Notes under the pieces: model-generated | Told to the model about the DNA's origin: nothing | The model's database searches: none | The model's input: the letters and a program-made list of their open reading frames with translations, nothing else | Shown: one piece after another, positions 12,639 to 23,499 of the stretch | How the letters are laid out: each line of letters starts with the position of its first letter | Position numbering within the stretch: the stretch's first letter is position 1 | Translations under genes and position numbers: made by a program | NCBI GenBank assembly: GCA_010093515.1 | Contig: MU001684.1 | Location: forward strand, 234,486 to 298,485 | Source: Lineolata rhizophorae | Lineage: Eukaryota; Ascomycota; Dothideomycetes; Lineolatales; Lineolataceae | DNA length: 64,000 nucleotides | Reading direction: 5' to 3'

Positions 12639-14327
12639 TCATCCACGCGAAGATGGCTTGCCTCTCTTGCTGCCGGCCACCGAGTTGTCGGAAGGTCGGG
12701 GGCGAGCCTTTGCTGCCTCAGATATTCTCTTCCTGCTCTCTTCCAGAAGTGTATCCAGGGAGAACCGGATCTTGTTCAGGCGCTCCCCCTTTCCCCAATC
12801 AATGATGTTGAGGACGTACTTGCGAAACTCTAGGTAATCATTCGGCCTCTGAAGCAAGAAACTCTCGACATTCGCCGTATAGTATCGAAGCTCATCATGC
12901 TTCCAAGAGATGTAGAGTCGTGCCTCTGTACCCCTCATGGCGATACTGAATGCGGCACTATTGATTAAACGAACTTTATCACTCTTGCACTGCCCCAGCC
13001 GGTGGTTAAGGCGTTCGGCAATGTTGACACAGGATGCAGCACCCCCAAGACATTGGTTGGTTGCAACCCACAAACTTCCACTTCCAGATGGTCCGTCGCC
13101 CTTGAACTCGATGACGAAGAATGGATATGCCAAGTTCCAACTGTTGGCCAACATATCCGTTCCCATGGAGATCAGCTGGGCCTGCTGCTGAGGAAAGGCA
13201 TCATGGTCGTTGTATCCATAAAGCGCGTCAGGCAGTGGAATGCTGACTTTGAGGTTAGAATCAGCATTGGGGACGACGTTCCTGGCCAGAGGCTGCCTGT
13301 CGCTGCGCTTGAGGCTGTCAAATGTTTTGAAGTGGGGGAATATGTGAGCAAAGAAATAGGTTTCTATGTCTGATTCCCCTGCGCCCATGGAGAGATCATG
13401 TAGTTGCCCATCCTGCATGACCTCATCCGGTGATGGTTCTGGAGAATTACGACCCTGGCGGATATGGTTAACAAGACCGGTGATATGTTCCGGCATTGGG
13501 TCGCGCGGACGCCGCATGTAGATGTTGTTCGCAACTAAGTTCCTGGCCCGGTAAGCCGGATCCTCGACTAGGCTTCTTCCGGGAGCCCGTGAGGAGCCCG
13601 AGGTAAACACATCCGACAGAGCTACTGACGCGCTATTTATATCTTCTCGTGACTGAGATCCGGTTGACACAGGCTTCGGTGGCACCGCGAACCCATCAGC
13701 ATCCCGTGTATACTGCATCTGAGGTGCCGATTTCGCGAGTTGTCTCGGGACAGGTTCGCTGGCTAATTGATTCAGGCAACTGTCCGACCGGCAGTGTGTG
13801 TTTCTATCAGACCCAACCGATTCGAGCCACTCGTAAACAAAGCTGTCCACCGAATCAGAGCGAAAACGCGGTTCGAAGGGCTCGACGGATTTCTCTAGAA
13901 AGGCGGCGTGTGGAGGTTTTGGCTTCGGATGCTGAATAATCGTCGTCTGCTTTGTCGTTAGCAGTTGATCTGTGGAAGGGCATGTCGCCGTACCTTGCCT
14001 ACGGGTTCGGCTCTTTCTCCCTCAACTTCAGTCGATAACCGGGGTCTCTTCGCAGCAGACTGATCTATCTCGTCGAGCTGTCTTTTCGTCGACTTCACCG
14101 GCACGCCTGCGAGGCTCACTCCTATTGGAGATAGCACACTCTGGTTTGGCGGATGATCTGTATCATGCGGAGTTAAGATATCACACTTCTCAACGGAACC
14201 GTGCCAACGACATCGTCAACATACCTGCACCCTCACTTGCGACAGCGTTGCGCAGCTGTTCCCGCAAGCGCTTGGACAACCTCATACGAGGGCTCCAGGA
14301 TCCAGCCTTGGAAATGCTGTTGTTCAT
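12639..14327 (-). CDS. DUF7924 protein with PD-(D/E)XK-like nuclease signature
   Basis: Three exons: 14327-14225, 14157-13994, 13946-12639 (523 aa), GT-AG introns of 67 and 47 bases, phases closed. The N-terminal 120 residues are basic and Ser/Pro-rich with a nuclear-localisation-like KSTKRQLDE...AAKRPR stretch, then a conserved fungal opener (FVYEWLESVG). The C-terminal domain carries the DUF7924 signature: IPLPDALYGY (Pro-Asp at about 328-329), YPFFVIEFKGDG (Glu369, Lys371), SGSLWVATNQCLGGAASCVN, and NIIDWGKGERLNKIR near the end. A Pro-Asp followed by Glu-x-Lys after a hydrophobic strand is the PD-(D/E)XK nuclease pattern. Assignment to DUF7924 is by recognition of these motifs; nuclease activity is inference. 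Family members are common in accessory regions of filamentous fungi. Confidence 0.8.
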
Positions 14328-14510
14328 GGTGGAAATGCCCTGGGAGTGTTAGGACAGATGGTCGATGGCTGCAAAAGTGGCAGCCGCGAGACAAAGTGAC
14401 CGGCGCCGCCTGCCTCCGCGCCCCGGCCCTGCCTTCCCCCGAACAGCCCACCAGGCACCGGCCCCACCAATGACGAGGCCCCGCGCCCACCGGCTCTGGC
14501 AGAAAATTCC

Positions 14511-14520
14511 AGCGCCTTCG
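14511..14520 (+). promoter_or_regulatory. heat-shock element
   Basis: GAA-AA-TTCC arrangement (inverted nGAAn units) about 350 bases before the Hsp110 ATG, with half-sites CTTC and AGAAG following by 14535. This is the binding pattern of Hsf1-type factors and fits the downstream chaperone gene. Confidence 0.5.
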
Positions 14521-14703
14521 TCCCGCGTCTAGAAGTTGCGACCTCACCTTGCGCCTGCACGCCTGCTCCACACCTACCGCCTACCTACATACCTCCCTAC
14601 CCTGCCGCCGTCCTGCACCCAACCGCAGAGCTTTCGACTTCGCTTTCTTTTGCCTTCAACTCCCTTCCTCTCGCACACACACAGTCATACGCCGGACCTG
14701 TTC

Positions 14704-14710
14704 TATAAAA
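14704..14710 (+). promoter_or_regulatory. TATA box of the Hsp110 gene
   Basis: TATAAAA lies about 160 bases before the start codon, between the heat-shock element and the pyrimidine-rich leader. TATA plus HSE is usual for stress-inducible chaperone genes. Confidence 0.55.
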
Positions 14711-14865
14711 AGGCGTTTGTTTGCTGCGCGCGCGCACATTAGACCTAGCCATTTTAGAAGGTCCTTTTCCGGTCTTTCGCTGCAGGAGAACAACAACCAC
14801 GCATCCGTCCATACGTTTCCTCCGCCCTCCGCCAAGAATCACGCTCCCGCAATCTCCTGCCCAAC

Positions 14866-17758
14866 ATGTCTGTTGTAGGCGTCGACTTGGGCACTCTCAA
14901 CACCGTCATCGCCGTCGCCCGGAATCGCGGTGTCGATGTGGTAAGTACTTTTTGGCCGCCTCTATTGATATCAGGCAAATCCGGCAGCCTTGCTAACCCT
15001 TTCCGCTTCTACACAGATCACGAATGAGGTCTCGAACCGGGCCACTCCGTATGTTTCCCCCCCTCGCCGAGAGAAATCGTTCCTTTCCGCCCCCCCCCCC
15101 TTGGGCCCCCTCCCAACCGATTATTTTACTGACCTTAACAAAGCTCTCTGGTAGGGTTCGGCCCGAAGGCTCGGTACCTGGGTGAGACTGCCAAAACCCA
15201 GGAAATCTCCAACCTCAAGAACACCGTCGGCTGCCTGACGCGTCTGGCCGGCCGCTCGCTCAAGGACCCGGACGTGCAGGTAGAGCAGGACTATGTGTCC
15301 GCTCCACTCGTCGACATCAATGGGCAGGTCGGCGCCGAGGTCACGTACATGGGCAAGAAGGAGCAGTTCACGGCGACGCAGCTCATCGCCATGTTTCTGG
15401 CCAAGGTGAAGCAGACGGCGTCAGCGGAGCTGAAGCTGCCCGTGTCGGACGTGGTGCTGAGCTGTCCGGCATGGTACACGGACACGCAGCGCCGCAGCCT
15501 GCTAGACGCGGCCGAGATCGCCGGCCTCAAGCTGCTGCGCCTTATCAACGACACCACGGCCACGGCTCTCGGCTACGGTATCACGAAGCTCGACCTGCCT
15601 ACCGCCGACGAGAAGCCGCGCCGCGTCACCTTCGTCGACATCGGCCACAGCAACTTCACTTGCTCCGTCGTCGAGTTCCGCAAGGGCGAGCTGGCCGTCA
15701 AGTCGACCGTGTGCGATCGCCACTTTGGGGGCCGCAACTTCGACAAGGCGCTCGTCGATCACTTCGCGGCCGAGTTCAAAGAGAAGTTCAAAATCGACAT
15801 CAATGAGAATGCCAAGGCACGCATGCGCGTCACGGCGGCCTGCGAGAAGCTCAAGAAGGTGCTGTCAGCCAACCCTGCGGCGCCCATGAGCATCGAGTCC
15901 CTCATGAACGACATCGACGTTAAGGGTTTCTTGAAGCGCGACGAGCTCGAGGAGCTGATGCGGCCGCTGCTCGACCGCGTGACGCAGCCGCTGGAGCAAG
16001 CTCTCGCCGAGGCTAAGCTCAAGCCCGAGGACATCGATTCGATCGAGATGGTGGGCGGCTGCACGCGAGTCCCTGCCATCAAGGCCGCGGTACATAAGTT
16101 CTTCGGCAAGGGCCTCTCCTTCACGCTCAACCAGGACGAAGCTGTGGCGCGCGGGTGTGCTTTCAGCTGCGCCATCCTATCTCCCGTGTTCCGTGTGCGC
16201 GACTTCTCCATCCACGACATTGTGCAGTACCCCATCGAGTTCACGTGGGAGAAGTCGCCCGACATTCCGGACGAGGACACGTCTCTTACCGTGTTCAACA
16301 AGGGCAACGTCATGCCGTCGACCAAGATCCTAACTTACTACCGCAAGCAGCCGTTCGATCTCGAGGCTAAATACGCCAAGCCCGAGATGTTGCCCGGCAA
16401 GATGAATCCCTGGATCGGCCGCTTCTCCGTCAAGGGCGTCAAAGCTGACTCGAAGGACGACTTCATGATTTGCAAGCTCAAAGCGCGGCTCAACGTGCAC
16501 GGCGTGCTCAACGTGGAGCAAGGATATTGGGTCGAAGATACCGAAGTGGAGGAACCTCTCCCGGAATCCAAGGATGACAAGAAGGAGGGCGAGAAGAAGG
16601 ATGGTGATGTACGTGTTTCTGACTTTCCCTCTGCTGTTCGTCGTTCTTCCAGCGTTCGCGATTCCACCGTTGGCGCTGGCCCACCGAGGGAGGGCGCTGC
16701 GCCAGCCGGGGCTGGCGGGATGTCGGGTAAGGACTTCCCGCCGGACCAACAGACGCAGCGCGCGAAGAGAGCAAGGCTCGATAGCGCGCCGGAGCTGCAG
16801 CGCACAGCTGCAGCTAGTCCATCGCCGCAATATCATCAGCCGCAGTTCTCCTCGCCTCCCGGCGGCGCCGGCCCAACCGCGAACGCGCGGTCTCCGCCAT
16901 TTTATTCTTCCTTTCCGCATTCCACGTCGTCGTCGTTCGACCCGACGTTCGCGTTTACTTCGTCGGCCGCACAGCAACCACTAACCAGCTCGCCTTACTC
17001 GAAGCAGGAAATGGACGTGGACGAGAAGCCCAAGACGCGCGTGGTGCGCAAACAAGTGCGCAAGGGCGACCTGCCCCTGTCGGCGGGTACGGCGTCGATG
17101 GATCGCGCGACCAAGGAGGCCGCGCAGGAGAAGGAGAACGCCATGATCATGGAGGACAAGCTGGTGGCGGACACGGAGCACATGAAGAATGAGCTCGAGG
17201 CGTTTATCTACGAGATGAGAGGTAAAATTGACGACGTGTACGCGGACTTTGCGGACGAGGCCGAGAAGACGCGGTTGAAAGAGAAACTCGAGCAGACCGA
17301 GGTAAGTTGCGAATTTTTTGAAACCCCCCCTTTATATTCCCACTCCCATTTCCCTCCGCGAGCCGATTTTGTTAATGGCGCATTTGGTAATGCTAACGCG
17401 AGCGATCTTGTAGGATTGGCTCTACGACGAGGGCGAGGACGCGACGAAGGCCATGTACGTGGCTAAGATGGATGAGATCCGCGCCATCGCGGGCCCGATC
17501 GTACAGCGCTACAACGACAAGATCGAGGGGGAGCGGCAAGCGGCGCTCAAGGCGCAGGAGGAAGCCGAGGCGGCGAAGCGGGTCGAGATGGAGGCGCGCA
17601 AGGCGGAGGACGACAGGAAGAAGGAGGAGCAGGAACAGGCAAGGAAGACGGCCGAGGGAGGCGGGGCGGCGGCGGCTACGGAGAAGCCGGATGAGGAGAT
17701 GAAGGATGCGGATGGGGCGCCGGTGAGGCCGGATGAGATTGAGGAGCCGGAGAAGTAA
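14866..17758 (+). CDS. sse1: Hsp110-family chaperone (Sse1/Hsp88-like)
   Basis: Exons 14866-14940, 15017-15048, 15144-16608, 17008-17301, 17414-17758 give 735-736 aa; Sse1 proteins are about 700. It opens with MSVVGVDLGTLNTVIAVARN, the actin-like ATPase start of Hsp110 (not the GIDLGTT of Hsp70). Next come SLVGFGPKARYLGE, the phosphate-2 region FVDIGHSNFT, and GGCTRVPAIK. The beta-domain follows (KLKARLNVHGVLNVEQGY), an acidic loop, and an alpha-helical lid ending in a charged tail. Sse1 is the nucleotide-exchange factor of cytosolic Hsp70 and a holdase. Intron 3 (16609-17007) is 399 bases, contains no in-frame stop and is a multiple of three, so its retention would add 133 residues. Its acceptor is a tandem AAGCAG. 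An upstream HSE and TATA box support stress control. The gene symbol is by homology. Confidence 0.92.
16609..17007 (+). other. in-frame (exitron-like) intron 3 of the Hsp110 gene
   Basis: Donor GTACGT, branch-like CTAAC at about 16981, acceptor AAGCAG. It is open in the host frame throughout. The encoded segment is rich in Ser, Pro and Gln and carries a basic AKRARLD patch; it resembles no Hsp110 sequence, which favours an intron. Both spliced and retained forms would be translatable. Confidence 0.6.
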
Positions 17759-20229
17759 GGGGGACACAAAAAAAGGGCAAAAGCGTCTGAGGTGAGCGGG
17801 GTTAGAGCAGTAGGGGCTCTTTTGGAATTCGGTTTCATCTCTCGAGTGGTACCCATGGCGCGGTTCTTCATGGTGTTTCCTTTTCTTCCCAGACCTGGAT
17901 GAATAGCATCGGATGTGGGCGCACGGTTCGAAGGTCTCGGACGGAGTGGGCTTACCGAGGAGCCGGGGTGTGAGTGGGGTGGGCTGCTAAGAGAGGGGAG
18001 AGTGTTTAGTTTGTTACTGTTTTATGGGGTTGCTCTCCCTATTTCGAGTGGTTATCGCCGCATTTGCTTCTCTGCTCTCTTTGTGAGCGCCGTGGACTAG
18101 ACTTCGACCTGATATTTTCTTTTTCTTCTCTCTCTTTCTTTTTCCCTGCAATCATGTCATGTCGAGAAGTGCGCAGCTTTCCCTGCTTTTTCTCCTGGTA
18201 ATGAATGGCTTCTTTGGATGAATTAGAGTTAGACTAAATACACAATTTGTTTTTTTTTGTAGATTTTGCTTCTTGCGTACAAGAGCAAGTGATTGGAGGC
18301 GCGGGAGCGGAGGATGCATAGGAGTTTGAGCCTGGGAGTGCCGGGGTTGAGAAGTGAGAGAGACCTGGTGTGCCACTGTATAGTGAGCTCGTGCCATAGT
18401 GAGTTTAGCTTCAGAAGCTTCTCTGATGTTTTCCGTTGTCGACAGGGACTCATAACCTGTGACCCAATCCAATAGTGACAGGCGAAGCGGTCCACTAAGA
18501 CTAGAACCATCCCTTAAAAGGGGCTATCTAGACAACAACTCAGGTTTCAAGTCATTTGCCACTGCTCCTTCAACGCAGACCGGACATACCCCGAGCGCGT
18601 GCGCTCCTGTCACTCACTCGCTCGCTACTCTACTACGTAGGCTCTACTAGTCGCGCAATACCCGTCGCCACTGCGCCCCCGCTCAGCCATACCCGTCGCC
18701 GGCGTGGAGCACAGGACAGCGCACGTCTCGCTCGTCCAGAGCACCAACGTCTCCGGCGGGCCTGGCCTTGGCCCCGCCGCGTCGTCTCGTGGATGTGGCG
18801 GCGGGAGCATCGGCGTGGTTGCAGTGGTATAGTAGTATATGTTCCTGCTTGCGCTTAGGTGGTGGTTTTAGGTGGAAGGTTTTGAGGGGTTGCTGCTGGG
18901 TATGATTTTCTGGGAGGGAAAGGGGCGAGGGGTAGTCGGGCAGGGCGGCTTCACTTGAGGAGAATGGCGGGGGCATGGCGGTTTGGTATACTGGGTGGAT
19001 CTGTGGGTGGATCGGTTTTTTTTGGATGCGATAGGGAAAGCTGTTTTCTTTTTTTGTTCTCGTCTTCCTTGCGGCGTTTCCTAGGCGTGGTTGACTTGCT
19101 ATCAAGATTGCGGGATTCGACGAGGCTAAAGGAGTAGTACGTAGCCAGTATTAAAGCCACCTTAGGTACCTACCTACCTAGTACACTCCAAATCAGGTTA
19201 CTGGCCGACTGCGGTCTCTAGCTCACGTGATCGTCAGCGATCCAATCTCCCAGGAAGACGTTTGACAGTTCGGTCCATATAGGTCGAATCGCATGGCTGC
19301 AATGTAGAAAAAAGTCAAATCTAGGAACGCATGTTCTTGGAAGGGTATATAAGCGCAAATATGCAGGCTAGTCTAGCCACACCGCACGTTGACCTGCTCG
19401 GCGCCTTTTTCTGGCAGGCATCTCGGAATCCCATGACCTCTTCCTCTTCCCGTGATCAGCCCTATGTTATGACCAGAGATCGGAAAGAAGAAACGCCGAC
19501 GCGGAGGTGGATGACTTGGCAGGCACCTCCGGGAAAAGCAGGCCTTAAGAGCCTTCGTGAAGGAAATACTCACCTGATCATGATCAGTGGTCAGCCCAAC
19601 TGAGCACTGACTACGATCAAGGAAGTCAGCAACTGACCGGGCTGATCATGAGGAAATGCTCAAGTATATAACCAGCGGAGGACCCTCTCGTTATCCTCCG
19701 CGTTCAACGACCCTTAGGGATTTCACTCCTGGATAGACATCCAATCCACTTGTCTATTGACGATACCTGCCTACCGGCTTCAGCTCCTTGACACTCCTCT
19801 CCTGCGAGAGCCAACCTAAGATCTCAGGTATCCGCCAGAGACCTTAACACCCTACCGAAGGATGTCAAAAATGTTGAGCCCTTACAGGAGTAAGCGCCAA
19901 CCGTCCGCGCGGTTGGCTTTGAAGGCCTGGAAGAACGAAAGACGGAGTTGGACGGAGTTTTGGATAGTTTTTTGGGGCGTAATCAGCCGGGTGTCGATCT
20001 AGGATTGGGTTCTGGTCCCACCCTAGCGTCTGTTAGGATAATGGTTCCCACGCTCCAGATGAGTCTTGCGATGTTGCTTTGAATGTTGCTACAAATTGTT
20101 CTGAGGATCATGGTTCGATCGTGCAGATATAGTCAACAGGTCAATTGCAGCGGCTACTGAGCCGCATCCGACAGGGCATTCAGGACGCGGACGATCTCGA
20201 TCTTCTCAGGCCAAGTTCCATCAGATGAC
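17759..20229. other. intergenic region 3' of Hsp110
   Basis: No gene supported. It contains the Hsp110 3' flank (T-rich near 18115-18145 and 18249), direct GGTACCTACCTACCTA-type short repeats near 19164-19182, and the LTR-like fossil at 19575-19849. Frames between 18450 and 19150 look like chance. Confidence 0.5.
19575..19849 (+). mobile_element. possible solo LTR fossil (Copia-like), broken element
   Basis: A segment of about 275 bases begins TGATCATGATCA and ends CTTAACA, so it has TG...CA termini. It carries a TATA-like GTATATAACC near 19663-19672, as LTR promoters do. No matching partner LTR and no recognisable pol domain is present in the window, so it would be an old, broken remnant. 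Flanking target-site duplication is not evident. The family assignment is tentative. Confidence 0.3.
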
Positions 20230-20339
20230 CGTGACATAAGTACAACCGGGGCCGCCACTTGTGCTATAACACGTGGGCGTCAGTCCCCGCGGACTGCCGT
20301 GCGCCGCGGCATTCGCGTGCACGGATTACAAAGAGATCC

Positions 20340-20470
20340 ACTCCATCGTCGATCGGCCTCATGACGTTGGGACTATCTGGGGGAATATCAAACCTGAAAA
20401 TGCTCCCATGGATCAAGACGGCCAGGCGTGGGACACTGATATTTGGGGAAGCTACTCTGACGGGCTCTCC
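20340..20470 (+). pseudogene. relic of a fungal protein kinase catalytic region
   Basis: The plus-strand frame reads GTIWGNIKPENAPMDQDGQA, then TDIWGSYSDG. This matches the kinase catalytic loop and activation segment (x-GDIKPEN..., then TDFGGSY) as found in fungal kinases of accessory regions. The catalytic Asp is Asn and the DFG motif is DIW, and no other kinase subdomains surround it in frame. It is therefore a dead fragment, distinct from the SRPK-like gene that starts right after it on the opposite strand. Confidence 0.5.
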
Positions 20471-20567
20471 AGAAGGGGCAACTACCACAACATCCTTCCT
20501 AGTGCAGTATTTGAATTGAAGTAGATTGGCTGTCAAGATGGCTCGAAGTGTACAGTGTCTCCGTTCC

Positions 20568-22298
20568 TTAAGCATCGTTTTCTCGCATTTCAGGATGGGA
20601 GGCGAGGTATGGTTGCATCAAGAAGTCGTCGTACGCTAGTTCCTCAGCGGTTGGTCTGTCCTCGGGCATCCAGCGGACAATTCGGCGCATGAACCGTAGA
20701 AACAGATTGCGGTCTTCGTCACTGAGCCACCGTTCGCGGATCTCGAACGATTGGTCGGGGATTGGGATCGACCCTTTCCAGTTTCCTACCGGAGTGCAGG
20801 GATTAGCGAACTGTGGCTAGAAACAAGTGATAATATCGTGTCATACCTTGGTCATCCCAGTACTGGCGACACTTTTCGCTGCGGCGGAGGAACTCAGGCG
20901 GAGGAGGCCCCATCAGAGAGACCATTTCTGCAAGGTGCTGCTCATCATTCAGGAGTCCAGATGCCCTTGCAAAGAAAAGGTTACTGCCTTCAAGGAGGTT
21001 CCATGCCTGTGTTCGGAGGGCGGTTAGTTATATCCCGAGAGCTCCTGGAGAGGTTAAACGTACTATCACGCCAATCGACCAAATATCGACCTTGGTGTCC
21101 CATTCCATCCCCAAGATCACCTCAGGAGCACGATAGATACCAGGCATGATGTCGCCCCTGTGTTTTCGATTGCCGATCCTAGCCTCGCCAAAATCGCAGA
21201 GGATCGGGAGGCCTTTGCTAAGGGGCATTGGCCGGGAGTTGTAGATGACGCGGTCATTGAGGATTTTCCGAGCAATTGGCTGTTTAATCTCGCCTTGTTC
21301 CATTTGAGAGAGAACCGAGTCATCCTCGACGTTTTGAAGGATATTGTTGGGGGAGACATCTAGGCGGAGGTCAGCGCTTTGCAATTTGTCAGGCTCTCAT
21401 TGGCGTAATACCAGTATGAACGACACCACTTCGATGCAGATAGCCCAACTATAAGAGAAGTAGTTGGGCACTCCTCTGGAAAAGCTCTTTGGAGAACCTC
21501 TTTTCTGGGAGGAGGTTCAAGAGCTCGGTAAAGTTCATCCCAAGCGGTCGATAGAGAAGACATTTGTGAGATCCGCAAGGGCCGGAAACCTCAAACGAAT
21601 CAACCACCGTGCGGATCATCTTCTTCCCGGGATGTTCAATTGGCATGTTGTTCAAGTGATGGGAAACAGTGACTTCTTGGTCATCGTGCTTCCTCACGTG
21701 ATCATCACGTTTCGCTCGAACACGTAGCTTGAGGGTGAGATATCGGTGCTCTCTGTCATCCATTAGCTTGGTTTTCTTAGTCAGGCAGATAGGAAAGTTG
21801 TACGGACAAAAGATCGCGACATAGCCAAACCGTTGAATTGACCCCGAAGCCAAGTTTGGAGACCAGCTGGTATCTTGATTCGAATACGTCTCCAATACGA
21901 GCAGGGTAGTAATCTTCTGGGTTGTAGCCGGGAATGTCCTCTTCCTCAATCTTCTCAGCAACATTCAGTTGGACGAAGCCCGACTCAGCGAACTTGCGGG
22001 GCGGGGATCGTGGGCGGGAAGCCGTGGTTCGGACCGGCGGTATGGGGGGAAAATGGACGGAGTGGCGCGGGGGGAGCGACTGAGGGGTGAAAATGAGTGG
22101 TGACCTTATGAAGCCGAAGCGACTGACGCACCGCCCCGGCATTCGGGTAAAGCCACGCAGAGCCGTGGAGAGGAATTGATGATATGCGGACCCCTGAATG
22201 CTGGACCTGTCAAGACGGTGCTGATTCGCGAAGACGCCAAGCCAATGATCTGGAGTCGACCTAGGCCAACGCTTTACGCAAGCTGGGACTAAAACCAT
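20568..22298 (-). pseudogene. SRPK-family serine/threonine kinase, probably inactivated
   Basis: Reads from the minus strand, ATG at 22298. Exon 1 (to 21808) ends with the SRPK hallmark EEEDIPGYNPEDYYPARIGD and the Gly-rich loop KLGFGVNSTVWLCRDL. It splices (intron 21807-21753, phase 2) to HRYLTLKLRVRAK. Later parts are DVSPNNIL, PILCDFGEARIG, APEVILGMEWDTKVDIWSIG, NLLEGSNLFFARA, and a last exon ending near 20568 (RWMPEDRPTAEELAYDDFL). These are all well conserved. However, an in-frame TAG lies at 21449-21451 inside what should be QLLL-x-LGYLHRSGVVHT. The next candidate intron (after HT, acceptor at 21377) also does not restore the frame. SRPKs phosphorylate SR-type splicing proteins; paralogues expand in filamentous fungi. 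The high conservation means the breaks are recent, or are sequence errors. Confidence 0.65.
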
Positions 22299-23499
22299 AC
22301 CTTGATCGTATTATAGCCTAATTATATCCCACCGTTGCAGGCAAATAGGCCTAGATCCAGTCCCTTGGGGCCGGCTCAGGGCGAGCTCAGGGTGGCTTAA
22401 CATTGTGCAGCCATAGCATAGGGCCTGCTCAGGGCCTGCTTAGGACTGCTTACCTTATCGCCTAGGTTACGGTCACGTGTGCTCATGTCTCAGAATGGAA
22501 ATGGACTTTGGTGTACTGAGTTTTCCCGCCTAGTACCGTGGTATTTGTAGTCTGCATAGCTCGCGTTCCAGATTTAAGTTATGCTGTGCTGGATATCTCA
22601 ACTGTTATTGTATATTACTACACCATCCAATTCAACAAACGTAGCACTGCTCCTCCTCGTGAGTTTCGAGCGGCTTGGCAATGCAAATAAGGGTGGCGAT
22701 AATTACCACGATAGCTGTCCTACCTTCCGGATAGCGATGCTGTCACTGGGGGGGTGCGCCAAGAACTGTGCTGCAGAGTGTCGGGCTGGTTGAAAAGGGA
22801 AGAACCAGGGCTAGTTATCCACCGGCCACGGCCGAAGATGGCATCGCTTACCCTAGCGAGTCGCTCCTGCAGCCCAGAGATTGTCTCTCAAAGGGGTCAG
22901 TGCCGGTGCCCGGTCTCGACACTTGAACGGCGTCGCGGTTACGTAACAAAGCGAGGAATGAAATGGAGCAACGTTGGATCAAAACAGAAACGTGTCACTC
23001 GCATGACACTACGTGGCATAGATTTGGTAACTTGAACCCTTGTTTCATATTATCACGGCGGAGAGAGAATGAAAGACTGAGAGCAATTAGCTTATTCACA
23101 TCACCGTCCCTGAAGTGAACATGCTAGTCATAAATGTAGAACAGAGAGCATTTCACACTCGTAGGAGATTGACATGTCATATATATCCCGCTAACCTATC
23201 TTACAAGTCCCCTCAAATCCTAATGTGGAATCGTAACCGGGTACCGTAGTCCCTCCCAATATTTCCCGTACTCCGTACAGGCACATGCCCAAGCGTAAAA
23301 TGTGTCCTCCATTTCGAGGTTACCCGGACCCCGTGAAAATAGAAAGACTAAGTGGGGGATTTTGAGATCGTTACCAACCAAAAGTTGCCGTTAAAACGTC
23401 GAGCATACGGTACAAACCCGATGCTAGTCATACCCACTTCCATCGCGTCCATCCACTCCCATTACCACGCCCTTTCCCTAAGCTCCCCCTCCCTCCCTC
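22299..23499. other. intergenic region between SRPK-like gene and Zn2Cys6 gene
   Basis: No gene supported. Short imperfect repeats of GGGCCTGCTCA / GGGCGAGCTCA type occur at about 22372-22455. The rest is of mixed composition with only short frames. The last 150 bases are the 3' flank of the Zn2Cys6 gene. Confidence 0.5.
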
